This document shows positions 1-9,303 of a stretch of DNA of 64,000 bases, piece by piece. The stretch comes from Roseimaritima multifibrata (lineage in GTDB: Bacteria; Planctomycetota; Planctomycetia; Pirellulales; Pirellulaceae): contig NZ_CP036262.1 in NCBI RefSeq assembly GCF_007741495.1, positions 5,394,001 to 5,458,000 on the forward strand, read 5' to 3'. The translations under genes were made by a program, and so were the position numbers. Numbering within the stretch: the first letter of the stretch is position 1; each line of letters begins with the position of its first letter. Below the pieces are notes generated by a model, which was not told the origin of the DNA, did no database searches, and was given only the letters and a program-made list of their open reading frames with translations.

Positions 1-741
1 TCCAAAAGAGGGAACGGGATAGCCAACCGTTATCGAAGAGAGCGCATAAGAGGTGTAGCTATGAGCCCAAAAAGTTCCTCGAGTGGGAGTGGTCCTGGTA
101 TGGGCTTCGCCCACCAACAAGGTATGACTTGTACCGTCCACAATATCAGCAAATCGAGTCGGGCTAACACCATTACCGATCGCTGTTAGCACCCCTTTGT
201 CCTGACTTCGAGTTACCGAGAAATGAGCCGCATCATCATAATATGCTGCCCCGTCGGATCGTCCTGACACACCACGATAGGAACTCGTTGCAAATTTGCG
301 GCCGCAACAAGCACCCGTGGATGGCGTAAGCAACTGCCCAGCCCCTATATCGCTAGGGCAATTGTACGCTGGGAGACTGGTAGTTCGGACCGCTTCGTTA
401 ACCGATGAAAGACTGTCATGCACGTGACTATATTTGTCGTAGAGGCTTCCTTGTTCAATGAAGGGCAAAATGCCTGTCGCCCAGCCCATGAATCCACGAG
501 CCGAAACAAACCCTGAGTGATTGAACTGGTTCGAACCAATCGGAAACGTTTTATTCACATCATTGTAATTGTGCATGGCCAAAGCCATCTGCTTGAGGTT
601 GTTACCACATTGCATACGACGAGCCGCCTCACGCGCTGCTTGAACAGCAGGTAACAACAAGCCAACGAGCACACCGATAATTGCTATCACGACCAACAGT
701 TCAACCAACGTGAACCCACCGCGCAATCGAACGCGATTCAT
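1..741 (-). CDS. DUF1559 prepilin-like secreted protein, C-terminus cut by window edge
   Basis: The N-terminus reads MNRVRLRGGFTLVELLVVIA, a type IV prepilin/pseudopilin cleavage-methylation signal (G/FTLVELLVVIAIIGVL) followed by LLLPAVQAAREAARRMQC, the hallmark of the DUF1559 (SBP_bac_10) family that is hugely expanded in planctomycetes. 247 codons are visible and the frame runs open off the left edge, so the protein is longer. The ATG at 741 is preceded by AGGAGAG on the minus strand, a good ribosome site. The family is thought to be exported through a type II/IV-pilus-like route; its function is unknown. It is separated by about 560 bp from the next gene, so it probably has its own promoter. 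Confidence 0.93.
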   Translation of the reverse strand, partial: MNRVRLRGGFTLVELLVVIAIIGVLVGLLLPAVQAAREAARRMQCGNNLKQMALAMHNYNDVNKTFPIGSNQFNHSGFVSARGFMGWATGILPFIEQGSLYDKYSHVHDSLSSVNEAVRTTSLPAYNCPSDIGAGQLLTPSTGACCGRKFATSSYRGVSGRSDGAAYYDDAAHFSVTRSQDKGVLTAIGNGVSPTRFADIVDGTSHTLLVGEAHTRTTPTRGTFWAHSYTSYALSSITVGYPVPSFG

Positions 742-1301
742 ACCACTCTCCTAACTTAGATAACGTAGAAAGCCAAGCTCAGGAAACTCCGTCCTGACCT
801 AGCATCTTACCATGAAAGAAAAATAATACGACACTAAGGTCTGACAACAAGGGGATAGCCCCCTTTGAATCCACGTCGGCCCATGTAAGCACTCGACTCG
901 ATTGCCGATAAGCTTTTGCTGGAAAAGATTCTTCAGCGCGAGGGGAACGGATGGACCTAGAGATGCCCCAAGCAGGCGTTAAGCAATCGCCAAGAGGCTA
1001 TGGGTAGGGAGGGTTCAAACCGAATCGTCCCTCTATACGTTGTCGGTGGCGCGACGGAACAGCATCCATGTCGCTGATTTAACTCAGCCTGAACACCAAC
1101 GACCGCCTTCAAACCGAAAGAACCGAACGGCGCATTCTCATGGCGGAAAGACAAATCGTCACACCAATTACGCAACAAAGACACAGGGTCCTATGCAGGA
1201 TCTGTGCCTTGTTTGCAATCGCGATATTGTTGGCGCATTTTCCCCGTCAAAACCAGCGTTGCAGAACAGACGGCTGGTTTCATCCGCGGGCGATACATTC
1301 A
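742..1301. other. Intergenic stretch, no supported gene
   Basis: About 560 bp between two minus-strand genes. Short open frames on both strands lack ribosome sites and family resemblance. The only structure I see is a short perfect hairpin around 846-862 (AAGGGG-atagc-CCCCTT). The stretch presumably holds the promoter of the DUF1559 gene, but I cannot assign -35/-10 boxes with confidence. Confidence 0.5.
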
Positions 1302-1520
1302 CTACATCGTGCCGCCGTGGGTACGGATCGGTGACATATGGCTTGGCTGATCCAAGTGCCAGAATCGCTCCCACTCTTCGACCAGCATTCGCAAGTCTTC
1401 CGAAGTGTAAAGCAACTGCTGGACCCGTCGCTCTGGACGAGGCGAGTAGATCGGCAGGAAACAGCCGGTGGTCGACGTCAAGCAGACGGCCAGTAAGCAA
1501 ATTTGTAACAATCGACGCAT
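1302..1520 (-). CDS. Small lipoprotein, 72 aa
   Basis: Residues 1-20 (MRRLLQICLLAVCLTSTTGC) form a lipoprotein signal peptide: Arg-Arg n-region, hydrophobic core, lipobox TTGC with Cys20 as the predicted lipidated residue. The remaining 52 residues are acidic/aromatic (EDLRMLVEEWERFWHLDQP) with no recognised domain. The ATG is preceded by GGAGGAACGAACG, a strong ribosome site, which supports the gene although it is short. It starts 37 bp after the HU stop on the same strand, so it may be co-transcribed with HU. Function unknown; I infer envelope attachment only from the signal peptide. Confidence 0.72.
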   Translation of the reverse strand: MRRLLQICLLAVCLTSTTGCFLPIYSPRPERRVQQLLYTSEDLRMLVEEWERFWHLDQPSHMSPIRTHGGTM

Positions 1521-1557
1521 CGTTCGTTCCTCCGTGAACGGTCGGCAGTCTCTTCGA

Positions 1558-1917
1558 CTAAGTTGATTCGGGGGGATTGGGGAACGGGGTCGATTTCGTG
1601 ATTTCGCTTTCTTTAGCGGCCAAGAGGTCCGCTGCTTCGGCTAAATCACGAACTCGTTGTTCCATTTCCTTGCCGGGTTTGAAGGTGACCACGTACTTTT
1701 CAGCGACTTCGACTTGATGGCCTGTCCGCGGGTTTCTGGCTTTGCGAGCCGCCCGCTTCTTAACCTCGAAGACTCCAAAATTACGCAGTTCAATCCTTCG
1801 CTCTCGGACCAATGTGTCGACGATTCCGTCAAAGGTCTTTTGGACAATCACCTTCGTTTGTTGTTGGGTCAGCCCAACCTCTTCGGAAATCGTACGGACG
1901 ATATCTTTTTTTGTCAC
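1558..1917 (-). CDS. HU/IHF-family DNA-binding protein
   Basis: 119 aa. Residues 1-90 match [22 protein letters not shown] helical dimer part, then the [25 protein letters not shown] arm region with the conserved RNPRTG and the FKPGKEM ending. HU proteins are about 90-95 aa, so residues ~95-119 ([22 protein letters not shown]) are an extra acidic/proline tail. The start codon is GTG (1917-1915) with GGAGAG upstream; no ATG lies before the conserved N-terminus. It bends and compacts DNA in the nucleoid. Family assignment is secure; HU versus IHF subtype is not decided. Confidence 0.95.
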   Translation of the reverse strand: MTKKDIVRTISEEVGLTQQQTKVIVQKTFDGIVDTLVRERRIELRNFGVFEVKKRAARKARNPRTGHQVEVAEKYVVTFKPGKEMEQRVRDLAEAADLLAAKESEITKSTPFPNPPEST

Positions 1918-2091
1918 AGCCTACTCTCCGAGACGACGCTCGTTGCGTTGTAAACCCTTCCCGCTTCACAACTTAGTTGCTTCGAAGTCTAGGTCGCCAC
2001 AACACGATCGTCAAGGTCGCCCGCGGTTCGTTCCCCGCGGTAACCCCCTTTGGAGAGTGGACCGATACAAACGATATCGTCGCTACAGTCG

Positions 2092-2667
2092 TCAAACTTG
2101 ACCAAATTCATCGGAACCTGGAAAACAATTCCTTTTTCCTTCAATGGCAAGGAGAACTTCGCGTGCCACTTGTAAAACCTGCCGAGCGGCCGCCTGCTGG
2201 CGGGCAATTCGATCCATGGGAGCCAAGACGTGCCGGCTTACCTGATTCCTAGCCCTTGGCGGTTGCTCCGGACCTTCCTCGACGGAGGAACCAACCAAAC
2301 GCTCCGACAACGCCACCCCTATATAAAGGCAGCCATCAAGTGCCTCAGGAGCTCCAGGGCCCAGGTGCCCGGTGATCGATACCGCTAGATCGGCTTCAGC
2401 GGTCTTTGCCAAGACTCCGCTAGCCATCTGCAGGGCAACCTCTGCACAGACCGCTGTTTCCAAAGCCATTTGCTTTTCAGAAACCCCCAGCCAAGCCGCT
2501 TTGGTCGCTTCGCGGTAGGTGACTGCCGACCCGCACAAATAGTTAGAAATTCCGGGTATCGCAGCCAGAGTCGCCGACACAAGCCCGGCGGTGCAGCTTT
2601 CAGCAAATACGATTTTCGCATTCCGCTGAGCGAGAATCGTCGCTAAAGCTTGAGCGGCTTCGTTCAT
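2092..2667 (-). CDS. CinA C-terminal domain protein (PncC-type nicotinamide-nucleotide amidase)
   Basis: 191 aa. Matches the stand-alone CinA C-terminal/PncC family, which deamidates nicotinamide mononucleotide to recycle pyridine nucleotides: KIVFAESCTAGLVSATLAAIPG carries the ESC(T) motif with the probable catalytic Ser, followed by GSAVTYREATKAAWLGVS and the AEADLAVSITGHLGPG stretch (usually SxTGxAGP). The third position of the ESCTGG motif is Ala rather than Gly. The C-terminal ~55 residues diverge from the family. It sits 33 bp downstream of a lipoprotein gene on the same strand, suggesting co-transcription. No N-terminal molybdopterin-binding CinA domain is present. Confidence 0.85.
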   Translation of the reverse strand: MNEAAQALATILAQRNAKIVFAESCTAGLVSATLAAIPGISNYLCGSAVTYREATKAAWLGVSEKQMALETAVCAEVALQMASGVLAKTAEADLAVSITGHLGPGAPEALDGCLYIGVALSERLVGSSVEEGPEQPPRARNQVSRHVLAPMDRIARQQAAARQVLQVAREVLLAIEGKRNCFPGSDEFGQV

Positions 2668-2700
2668 CGTGAAGAGTCCTCATGGGTGGCTTCCGAACGA

Positions 2701-3597
2701 CTATCGAGCCGTTGTCGGAGCACGCCAAGGGAGGTTTGCGTTCGACGCGGTCGCCGGAGCGGGATTGGTCGTCGGATAGTTCTGTACCGATCCTGGTGAA
2801 GCTTGGACCGGCACCGATTGTGGCAATGTCGACCGAGCCATCGTTGGCTGGATGTTCGCAGACGGGGAGACCCCCGAACCGACAACGTTCCAACTATCGG
2901 TCGCAGCATTCCCGGGAGGAGCTGGCAACGTCTGGTTCGCCTGAGCGTTTGCGTAAGCGCCAACGGTGTTCGGCTGCCAAGGCTGTGCATTCGCAAGGGC
3001 TGGATTAACAGGAACCAGAGGAGCCCCCGGGGTCACCGCAGGCTGAGCCGCATAGGCTTGCTGGCCGGCGGGAGTCAGATCGTTGACTGGCATTCCTCGC
3101 AACTGCGGCCCGAAGGAACTGGTCGCTACGGCGTTCGAATCCATCTGTGCATAGCCCGCCTGTTGGACGGCAAGCGGCGGACTTGCAACCTGCGGCGGCA
3201 ACGCCGCATTCGCCATGGCATAATTATTTACATTCCCAAGGGGGTTTGCATTTCCCTGCATCGATGGAACAAATCCGTTCGTCGTATGGGTTTGCAGACC
3301 GGGCAGGGTCGGACTGTTTTGCAAATTTGATTGTGCGATCAAATCGCTGGTCGGCATCCCGGCAAAGGACTGCGGCGATTGCGGCGGTGCGTTTTGCACA
3401 TAGGGATTCTGCCCCCCAACGCTACCGGTTTGCGGCGGAGGGACACGTGTCGAACCTACCAACGGATTGGTCGGGAGCGCCACCTGGGAACCTCCTTGCT
3501 TACAGCCGAGGGAGACCACCAAACAACCTAGCACAGCCCAATGAAGGGAATGCCAGAGGCGATGGGGGATTGCGGTTCGGATCTTAACTGGATTCAT
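2701..3597 (-). CDS. Disordered lipoprotein, 298 aa
   Basis: An extended n-region, hydrophobic segment AVLGCLVVSLGC and lipobox VSLGC predict a lipoprotein (Cys near residue 32). The rest is low complexity, rich in Pro, Gln, Asn, Ala and Ser (for example many PQ, NP and QANQ stretches), with no recognisable fold. It precedes the CinA-type gene by 33 bp. Nothing in the sequence reveals a function; a flexible cell-envelope protein is the plain inference. The long plus-strand frames overlying it are shadows. Confidence 0.75.
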   Translation of the reverse strand: MNPVKIRTAIPHRLWHSLHWAVLGCLVVSLGCKQGGSQVALPTNPLVGSTRVPPPQTGSVGGQNPYVQNAPPQSPQSFAGMPTSDLIAQSNLQNSPTLPGLQTHTTNGFVPSMQGNANPLGNVNNYAMANAALPPQVASPPLAVQQAGYAQMDSNAVATSSFGPQLRGMPVNDLTPAGQQAYAAQPAVTPGAPLVPVNPALANAQPWQPNTVGAYANAQANQTLPAPPGNAATDSWNVVGSGVSPSANIQPTMARSTLPQSVPVQASPGSVQNYPTTNPAPATASNANLPWRAPTTAR

Positions 3598-3751
3598 TGG
3601 AGGGCCTTACGAACTAGCGCCTTGATGCTTTCAGAAAGTTTCTTAGCATTTCACAGGCTGGGGTCGAAAGAGCAACTTTCGGTGACCTTTAATAAATCTC
3701 TAATTTTCTTCCCAGAAAATTGAACTGTCTTTTACTTAGAAACGTGAAACC

Positions 3752-4453
3752 ATGCGTGCTGCGAATTGTTTGCGACCTGTCGAAATCAATCGTCAGAGCT
3801 GGGGCCAAGCCCCCGGCCGAGTCCTCTACCAAAGCGGCGAAACGGTGGTCCTCTGCACCGCATCGGTGCAGAGCCGCGTTCCCGATTGGATGGTCGGAAA
3901 AGGAAAAGGCTGGGTCACCGCCGAATACAACATGCTGCCGCACAGCACCGGATCGCGGAAGAATCGTGACCGCAGTGGCAAAGTCGATGGGCGGACCACC
4001 GAAATCCAACGTCTGATCGGTCGCTCCCTGCGAGCCATTGTCGATCTGGAAGCCTTGGGCGAGCACATGATCACGGTCGACTGCGATGTCCTGCAAGCCG
4101 ACGGCGGGACTCGAACCGCCGCGATTACCGGCGGCTATATCGCCTTGGTCGATGCGATTCGGTCCGTTCTTCCCGAAGCCCAAATCGGGACGCCGCCGGT
4201 TATCGATTCCGTTGCCGCGGTCAGCGTTGGCGTCGTCGACAACGAAATCGTCTTAGACCTGGACTATCCACTCGATTTTGCCGCCCAGGTCGACATGAAC
4301 GTCGTGATGACCGGCAGTGGACGTTTTGTGGAAATCCAAGGAACGGGCGAAGAAGCGACTTTCGACGACGACCAACTTGCCGCCATGCTGAAATTGGCTC
4401 GCAGTGGGATCGCCGAACTAACCGAACGCCAGCGAACGGCACTGGCGAACTGA
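3752..4453 (+). CDS. rph: Ribonuclease PH
   Basis: 233 aa, close to the usual ~240. RNase PH trims tRNA 3' ends phosphorolytically. Conserved blocks: GETVVLCTASV, GKGWVTAEYNMLPHSTGSR, GRTTEIQRLIGRSLRAIVDLEALGE, VDCDVLQADGGTRTAAITGGYIAL, and the final DFAAQVDMNVVMTGSGRFVEIQGTGE. The N-terminus (MRAANCLRPVEI) lacks the RxDGR segment common just before LRP; an in-frame TAG lies five codons upstream, so the start cannot simply be moved upstream. This is either a natural variant or a small lesion. It is the first plus-strand gene after a block of minus-strand genes. Confidence 0.93.
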   Translation: MRAANCLRPVEINRQSWGQAPGRVLYQSGETVVLCTASVQSRVPDWMVGKGKGWVTAEYNMLPHSTGSRKNRDRSGKVDGRTTEIQRLIGRSLRAIVDLEALGEHMITVDCDVLQADGGTRTAAITGGYIALVDAIRSVLPEAQIGTPPVIDSVAAVSVGVVDNEIVLDLDYPLDFAAQVDMNVVMTGSGRFVEIQGTGEEATFDDDQLAAMLKLARSGIAELTERQRTALAN

Positions 4454-4523
4454 TTCGAGAGGCACGTCGATACGTTCATGGCGATGCCGCCGCCCCCAAC
4501 CGCCTAGACTCCGCTTTGTTTCG

Positions 4524-5507
4524 CTACTCGGATTCGGATGTCGTCAGCTGGTATACCCCGGCGGACACGCCCCGTTCTTCGTGGTTAAAAACGGCAATAA
4601 AGAGCGCGTCGTCATGCGGCGTCAGGTAGTAGGGGACGATGCGGGGAGGGAGTCGATGACTGAGATCCTCCCAGGTTCCGTTTTTTAAGTCCTGCCACGT
4701 TTTAAAACGAATGAACTTGTTCTCGTCGCAATCGTTCCCTGCAGCGTAAGAAGGGCAGAAATACGATGTGGCGTACCAGTATCCATCAAAGAAATCCACA
4801 TCGTTCAATACCAGGCCGGTCGACTTCCAACTTCCAGCCGGTGCATCTTTCTTCTTTTCGAAACTGTTGTGGACTTTGTACTCTTGCTTGCCAAAATCGA
4901 CGACTTCAACCACAGCACCAGCACTTGACCCAATGACGTACAGCCTGCCGTCGACAATCGTCAGGGCGCGAGAATATCTAAAATTCGAAGGCAGATCCAG
5001 CACGCCCGCACTCTTGCCATCCTCCTTAAATCGAAACACCTGCCTACCATCTGGGTTGATCGAATAAAGCCAGCCGGTCGATTCATCAAACACGATGTCG
5101 TGCGGACGCACGAGCTTTACATCTGCCAGCGAACTCATGCTGTCTTGCACCTCGGCGACGGCAGGATCGCGAAAAGTGATTAGCCGGTGGTTTCCCGTGT
5201 CCGTCGCATAAAAAAGCTGATTGTGCGGATTGAAAACGACGGCATGGGCGTCTTTCAATCCATGGATGGCCGACTTGCGAAACGGCGACTTGGAATCGGT
5301 GCGATAAAACAGCGCATCGTTTGCGGTCACAATCTCGGTTTTGCCACTAAAGACAATATGCGTGCAAGCCGGGAACGAACCACTCGTCGGCGCATATTTC
5401 GCAATCTGAATGCCCTTCGGCATTTTTTTTTCTTCAGCAACGATCAGGCCTGCACTAAACAGCCAAACCATATTCAAAACGGCAAAAATCATTCGGTTCG
5501 TGTTCAT
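4524..5507 (-). CDS. Secreted beta-propeller-like protein, 327 aa
   Basis: A Sec signal peptide (MNTNRMIFAVLNMVWLFSAGLIVAEE) precedes a repeat-type sequence with propeller-like blades: HAVVFNPHNQLFYATDTGNHRLI, RPHDIVFDESTGWLYSINPDGRQVFRF, SRALTIVDGRLYVIGSSAGAVVEV and LNDVDFFDGYWYATSYF resemble NHL/SMP-30-like blades. Two cysteines in a YFCPSYAAGNDCDE loop may form a disulphide. No enzyme motif is recognised. An octamer repeat array lies about 65 bp upstream of its start. The exact family is uncertain; export is well supported. Confidence 0.78.
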   Translation of the reverse strand: MNTNRMIFAVLNMVWLFSAGLIVAEEKKMPKGIQIAKYAPTSGSFPACTHIVFSGKTEIVTANDALFYRTDSKSPFRKSAIHGLKDAHAVVFNPHNQLFYATDTGNHRLITFRDPAVAEVQDSMSSLADVKLVRPHDIVFDESTGWLYSINPDGRQVFRFKEDGKSAGVLDLPSNFRYSRALTIVDGRLYVIGSSAGAVVEVVDFGKQEYKVHNSFEKKKDAPAGSWKSTGLVLNDVDFFDGYWYATSYFCPSYAAGNDCDENKFIRFKTWQDLKNGTWEDLSHRLPPRIVPYYLTPHDDALFIAVFNHEERGVSAGVYQLTTSESE

Positions 5508-6017
5508 GCGATATTGGAATCCTAGAGAGGGTGCGTTGGAAAGCTGGTATTAGACTAGTCGAAAGGTGGCCCCAGACACGGAGACACGGAGACACGGAGA
5601 CACGGAGACACGGAGACACGGAGACACGGAGACACGGAGACAAGTTTATCCAACGCTGAAGCGGCTACGGATGCCCATTCGATATTTACGGATTAAGAAA
5701 TCGGATGTTGGCTTTGAGGCTTGAACACCAGAATGGGCTGCGCGGAGTTGCGCCGCATGCCATCGACTTTCTTAGCGGAACGGCGCGAGCCGTCCGGCAA
5801 TCGCATAGAAAACAGAATGTTTTTGCCGATCCGCTAAGAAATCCGCCCGCAGATGCCAAAGTAGATGGTCTTATTTGGGGCTCGCGGACCGCTGGAGAAT
5901 CGCTGCCGTGATCCGGATCGGATGATCGATCGAACGATTCCGCATGCGCTCAATGCACTAGGTCCAGACAATACTGGCACCGCTCACTAGCGAGCGGCGC
6001 CGGCAAATGAATCGCAA
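5508..6017. other. Intergenic stretch with octamer array
   Basis: About 510 bp between two minus-strand genes. It holds the GGAGACAC array at 5574-5643 and otherwise only short frames without ribosome sites (for example a plus-strand frame at 5705-5911 that I do not accept). Confidence 0.5.
5574..5643 (+). repeat. GGAGACAC octamer tandem array
   Basis: About eight and a half head-to-tail copies of an 8-bp unit (GGAGACAC), nearly perfect. The same unit family recurs at 27861-27963, 23897-23971, 24050-24143 and 53641-53818. The array creates spurious open frames reading SPCLRVSV repeatedly, because 8 is not a multiple of 3 and all frames stay open. Here the purine-rich strand is plus, opposite to the flanking minus-strand genes, unlike the other four arrays. 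Confidence 0.95.
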
Positions 6018-8993
6018 TTAGATGGTCGATTCTTCCAAGAAAAGCGTTTCGTCGTCGTCGCGTTTTTCGTCTTCATCGTCCAAGCCGAGGAAATAACTTT
6101 GGACGGCTTGATCATGGGTAGCAGCCCGGTCAAGCGGCACAGATCGCTGGCTTACAGGCAACTCCGCGCTCGCTTCGCCCTGCGGAGTACTGTTCATGGC
6201 GATGTCACCATCCTCTGGAGATTCTCCTTCGCCTTCCCCTTCTGAACTGCCATTAACCGTACCGGAATCACCTTGGTTGCGATTCAAGTGATTGATCACA
6301 AGAAGGGCGTCAAGCGGCGTTACAAAATCGTCCGCGTTGACATCGAAGTACAACTCGGCCCCATTGGTGATCGCTTCATCCAAGGGCCCTGGACCGTTGC
6401 GATTGAGATAGTTGATGATTTCCAGAGCATCGACCGGCTGCACACTACCATCCGCATTGACGTCCGCTGGAAGCACAGGGTTGTGGTAAGGATTTGGGTT
6501 CGATTCGACCGTCAGACTGACGTCGATCGGCATATGGTAAGCCGGCACGGAATCGTCATAGACATCGATAACCAAGTTGATTTCCTGCGGCGCTAATACG
6601 GAAATCCCATCGCGCAACTTTAGTTGTTCCCCTACGACTTCAAAACGATCGTCATTGACCGTTGCATAAGCGGTCGAAGGCTGGTCAGGGTCATCGATTT
6701 GAATGGTACCGACAACAGCCCCTGCGACGCGTTCTCGCAAGGCATATGCAAGAAACGAAACCTCTGTGGGCGCTTCATTGACATCGATGACATTCAGTTC
6801 GATCGTTTCGGACGTCTCGTATTCGCCGTCGCTGACGGTGACCTCGATCCCTTCAAGGTGATCGGTTTCATAATCCAAAAATTCGCCATCTTTCAGTCGC
6901 AGTATGTCATCGACGACCTCAAAACGTTCATCTTCAACGGTGTACGTGTAATCGCCACCGAAGTCTTCATCCAAAGCGAACAACAGCCCTAAGGAGCGGT
7001 TTCCGATGGTTTCGTTTTCAGGAATCGCGTCATAAGCTGAAAAAGAGATCCCATAGACCGGCTCGTTGACATCCGTCACTTGAAAAAGGACCGGTGAGAA
7101 CACGGGATACTCATCGTCTGCACCTTGAGCGGCAATCGTGACCGTAAAGATCGGATTGTTCTCAAAGTCCAACTCGGCCCCTGCGGCCAATACAAGTTCC
7201 CCATTCTGGATTTCGAAGTCTTCGTTTCCGACGACCCAAATATCAACCGCTTCACCAACATCAGGGTTTTCTAAAACGATGATCGCAAGTGGAACGCCGA
7301 CTCCCACATTTTCGGGTACGGGAGGAGCGGTCGCCTCGAAGATGCCGATCCCATCATTCACGGGATCAATGCCCAAAAAGACATTTTCCGGTTCCGATGC
7401 CGAGCGTCCGTCATGGGCGATCACCTGGAAGCCATCGGTACCGTTGACATTAGGGTAGGGCTGGTAGGTCAATCCACCCGATGGTGAAACCGAAGCGTTT
7501 CCAAGAACGGGATTCGACACCTTCAGAAGGATAAATTGATCGCCATCATCGGCGTCGCTGACTCCACTTAGCAAGGCGGGAGCGTTCCGCTGCAGGACGG
7601 TATCTTCATTTAAAAGAAAACTAGGGGAATTGCTAAAAGCAGGCGCTTCATTTTCAGGTTTCACGAACAGCCCAAACAACAGATCGACCGAGGCTTCACT
7701 GGTGGCCAATTCTACCGAATGGCCTGTTGGCATCACAAATTCAACTTGCAGGACCGCGTAAGCGCCTCCCATCAGCATGCGATTTCCACCGTCAACCAGC
7801 ACCAAGCCTCCACTTGGCGACGGACTGACCGGAGCCGACGTGACGACCCGCGACTGCGCGATGTCATAGACCACCAATTCGCTCAACAAGTCGCTTTCGC
7901 GGTTAAGCCCAAAGATCAAGGCCCGCTCGCCATCCAGCGTGACCGCGGATTCGATCCCGGTCACTTCGCCCAAGAGGGCAAAATTATTTGCCGCGTCCAA
8001 GACCAGGCGATCGCCAACGTCGTTTTGAACGACAACGATCCCGCTAGCGTCGTCGAATGCATCGACAGAAACGCCCGATTCAATCAGTCCCGACACGCCG
8101 TCAATTACCGTCCCGGTGGCATTGCTTAACAGAGACAGTTCCAACCCCGATTCGGTCTGATTTGCAAACAGGGAAGCGGTCGCATCGGGATTCGTGCTTA
8201 CCGAGGCTCCTGGGTTGACGAAGACTGCCGCGAAATCGACCGTCCACACTCCGTCGTCATACTCAAGGCTTCGCAGCAGGCTGAACCCGTCGTCAGCGTC
8301 CGCAACTAAAAATCCGTGCCCCGTTGCATCGAGGGCAACCGAACTCCAGCCTTGCTCGGATCCCTGCAACCCCAAATCGACCGCCGTGGTTGATGACGAA
8401 TCAAAATCGACCAGCCAAGCTTGCTCCGCTTGGTCGACCGTCGAATCACCTAAAACCAACACTTTGCCGTCGGGCAACGGCTGAATTATTTTGGGGACGC
8501 CCGCCAGGGCGATCTGTTGGTGTGTTCCGGTTTCCACATCGATCTGGACAATCGTTTGCGATTCCAAACCGTAGGCGAACGAGCCATCAAAACTGGTCGT
8601 TTGAAGCTCGACATCAGCGATTTGAATCACTTCATTGCTGACGGTCGGCTGAACTGGGGTGGTCTGTTGCTGGGAAAGCGAGCCGTTATACAGCCGGACC
8701 ACATAATCGCCGACTGCCAGTCCATCGAAGGAAAATTGGCCGTTGGCATCGGTCCGCTCGAGTGGTTCCCCCATCCCCGGAGAACCGTCTTGATTCAAAT
8801 CAAGGTAGACCAAACGGTCTTCCAGCCCCGCTTCTCCTTCGCTCATCCCCCGCGATTGGTCCGCATCTTCGAACACCATCCCAGTGATAGCAGCAAGCAC
8901 TCGCCGATCACACAGTTGCTCCAGTCGTAATTGTCGCCGGACAACTCCGCGTGAGCGAGCGTTTCGACCTTGGACACGATCACTTCGGGACAT
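6018..8993 (-). CDS. Large secreted protein: SdrD-B-like, cadherin-like and dockerin-like regions
   Basis: 991 aa. Residues ~20-36 (RRQLRLEQLCDRRVLAA) are the N-terminal signature of giant planctomycete extracellular proteins. Residues ~37-105 resemble an SdrD B-like domain (GMVFEDADQSRG...VYLDLNQDG...GQFSFDGLAVGDYVVRL). The middle (~450-840) contains cadherin-like repeats with NEDT, VNDGIGIFE, FENNPIFTVTI, VTDVNEPV and VIDVNEAP Ca-binding-type motifs. Residues ~855-925 hold two dockerin-like calcium loops (DVNADGSVQPVDALEIINYLNR and DVNADDFVTPLDALLVINHLNR). The C-terminus is very acidic (DEDEKRDDDETLFLEE). Predicted cell-surface or matrix protein; partner unknown. Confidence 0.88.
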   Translation of the reverse strand: MSRSDRVQGRNARSRGVVRRQLRLEQLCDRRVLAAITGMVFEDADQSRGMSEGEAGLEDRLVYLDLNQDGSPGMGEPLERTDANGQFSFDGLAVGDYVVRLYNGSLSQQQTTPVQPTVSNEVIQIADVELQTTSFDGSFAYGLESQTIVQIDVETGTHQQIALAGVPKIIQPLPDGKVLVLGDSTVDQAEQAWLVDFDSSSTTAVDLGLQGSEQGWSSVALDATGHGFLVADADDGFSLLRSLEYDDGVWTVDFAAVFVNPGASVSTNPDATASLFANQTESGLELSLLSNATGTVIDGVSGLIESGVSVDAFDDASGIVVVQNDVGDRLVLDAANNFALLGEVTGIESAVTLDGERALIFGLNRESDLLSELVVYDIAQSRVVTSAPVSPSPSGGLVLVDGGNRMLMGGAYAVLQVEFVMPTGHSVELATSEASVDLLFGLFVKPENEAPAFSNSPSFLLNEDTVLQRNAPALLSGVSDADDGDQFILLKVSNPVLGNASVSPSGGLTYQPYPNVNGTDGFQVIAHDGRSASEPENVFLGIDPVNDGIGIFEATAPPVPENVGVGVPLAIIVLENPDVGEAVDIWVVGNEDFEIQNGELVLAAGAELDFENNPIFTVTIAAQGADDEYPVFSPVLFQVTDVNEPVYGISFSAYDAIPENETIGNRSLGLLFALDEDFGGDYTYTVEDERFEVVDDILRLKDGEFLDYETDHLEGIEVTVSDGEYETSETIELNVIDVNEAPTEVSFLAYALRERVAGAVVGTIQIDDPDQPSTAYATVNDDRFEVVGEQLKLRDGISVLAPQEINLVIDVYDDSVPAYHMPIDVSLTVESNPNPYHNPVLPADVNADGSVQPVDALEIINYLNRNGPGPLDEAITNGAELYFDVNADDFVTPLDALLVINHLNRNQGDSGTVNGSSEGEGEGESPEDGDIAMNSTPQGEASAELPVSQRSVPLDRAATHDQAVQSYFLGLDDEDEKRDDDETLFLEESTI

Positions 8994-9303
8994 GCTGAAA
9001 ACCCAATGTTTGTGGATTCACACCCACCAAAGGAAGAATAAAAAGGATGTAATGGGATGCATCCCCCTCGTTAGAAGCAAATGCGTCAGGAAAGTTCCCA
9101 GCCAATGTCACACTTTGATTGCCTTCCTCCATTGTTCCTAAAAACTTGAAGGTGACAACATTTAAACGCGAAAAAAACAACTCTGAACTTTAAATTCGCT
9201 TAGAATATGCAAAATGGACGGCCACCTCCGTTTCCGATTCAAGTCGCGGGCGGGCCGTTCACGTTTCTATTCTTGACTTGCTCCGTTTGGGGATGCTGTC
9301 GCG
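8994..9303. promoter_or_regulatory. Divergent intergenic region
   Basis: About 310 bp between the starts of the 991-aa surface protein (minus) and the Met-rich lipoprotein (plus). It must hold promoters for both genes because they diverge, but I could not assign individual boxes. The stretch from about 9005 to 9200 is visibly richer in A/T than the flanking genes. Confidence 0.45.

Noticed and set aside
957-1184. Short frames and a tRNA T-loop-like GGGTTCAAACC around 1010-1025
   Set aside because: No acceptor stem, anticodon arm or D-arm can be fitted around it, and the frames have no ribosome site.
5455-5643. Frame reading MSPCLRVSVSPCLRVS on the minus strand, also at 27676-27918
   Set aside because: Pure translation of GGAGACAC arrays; not a gene.
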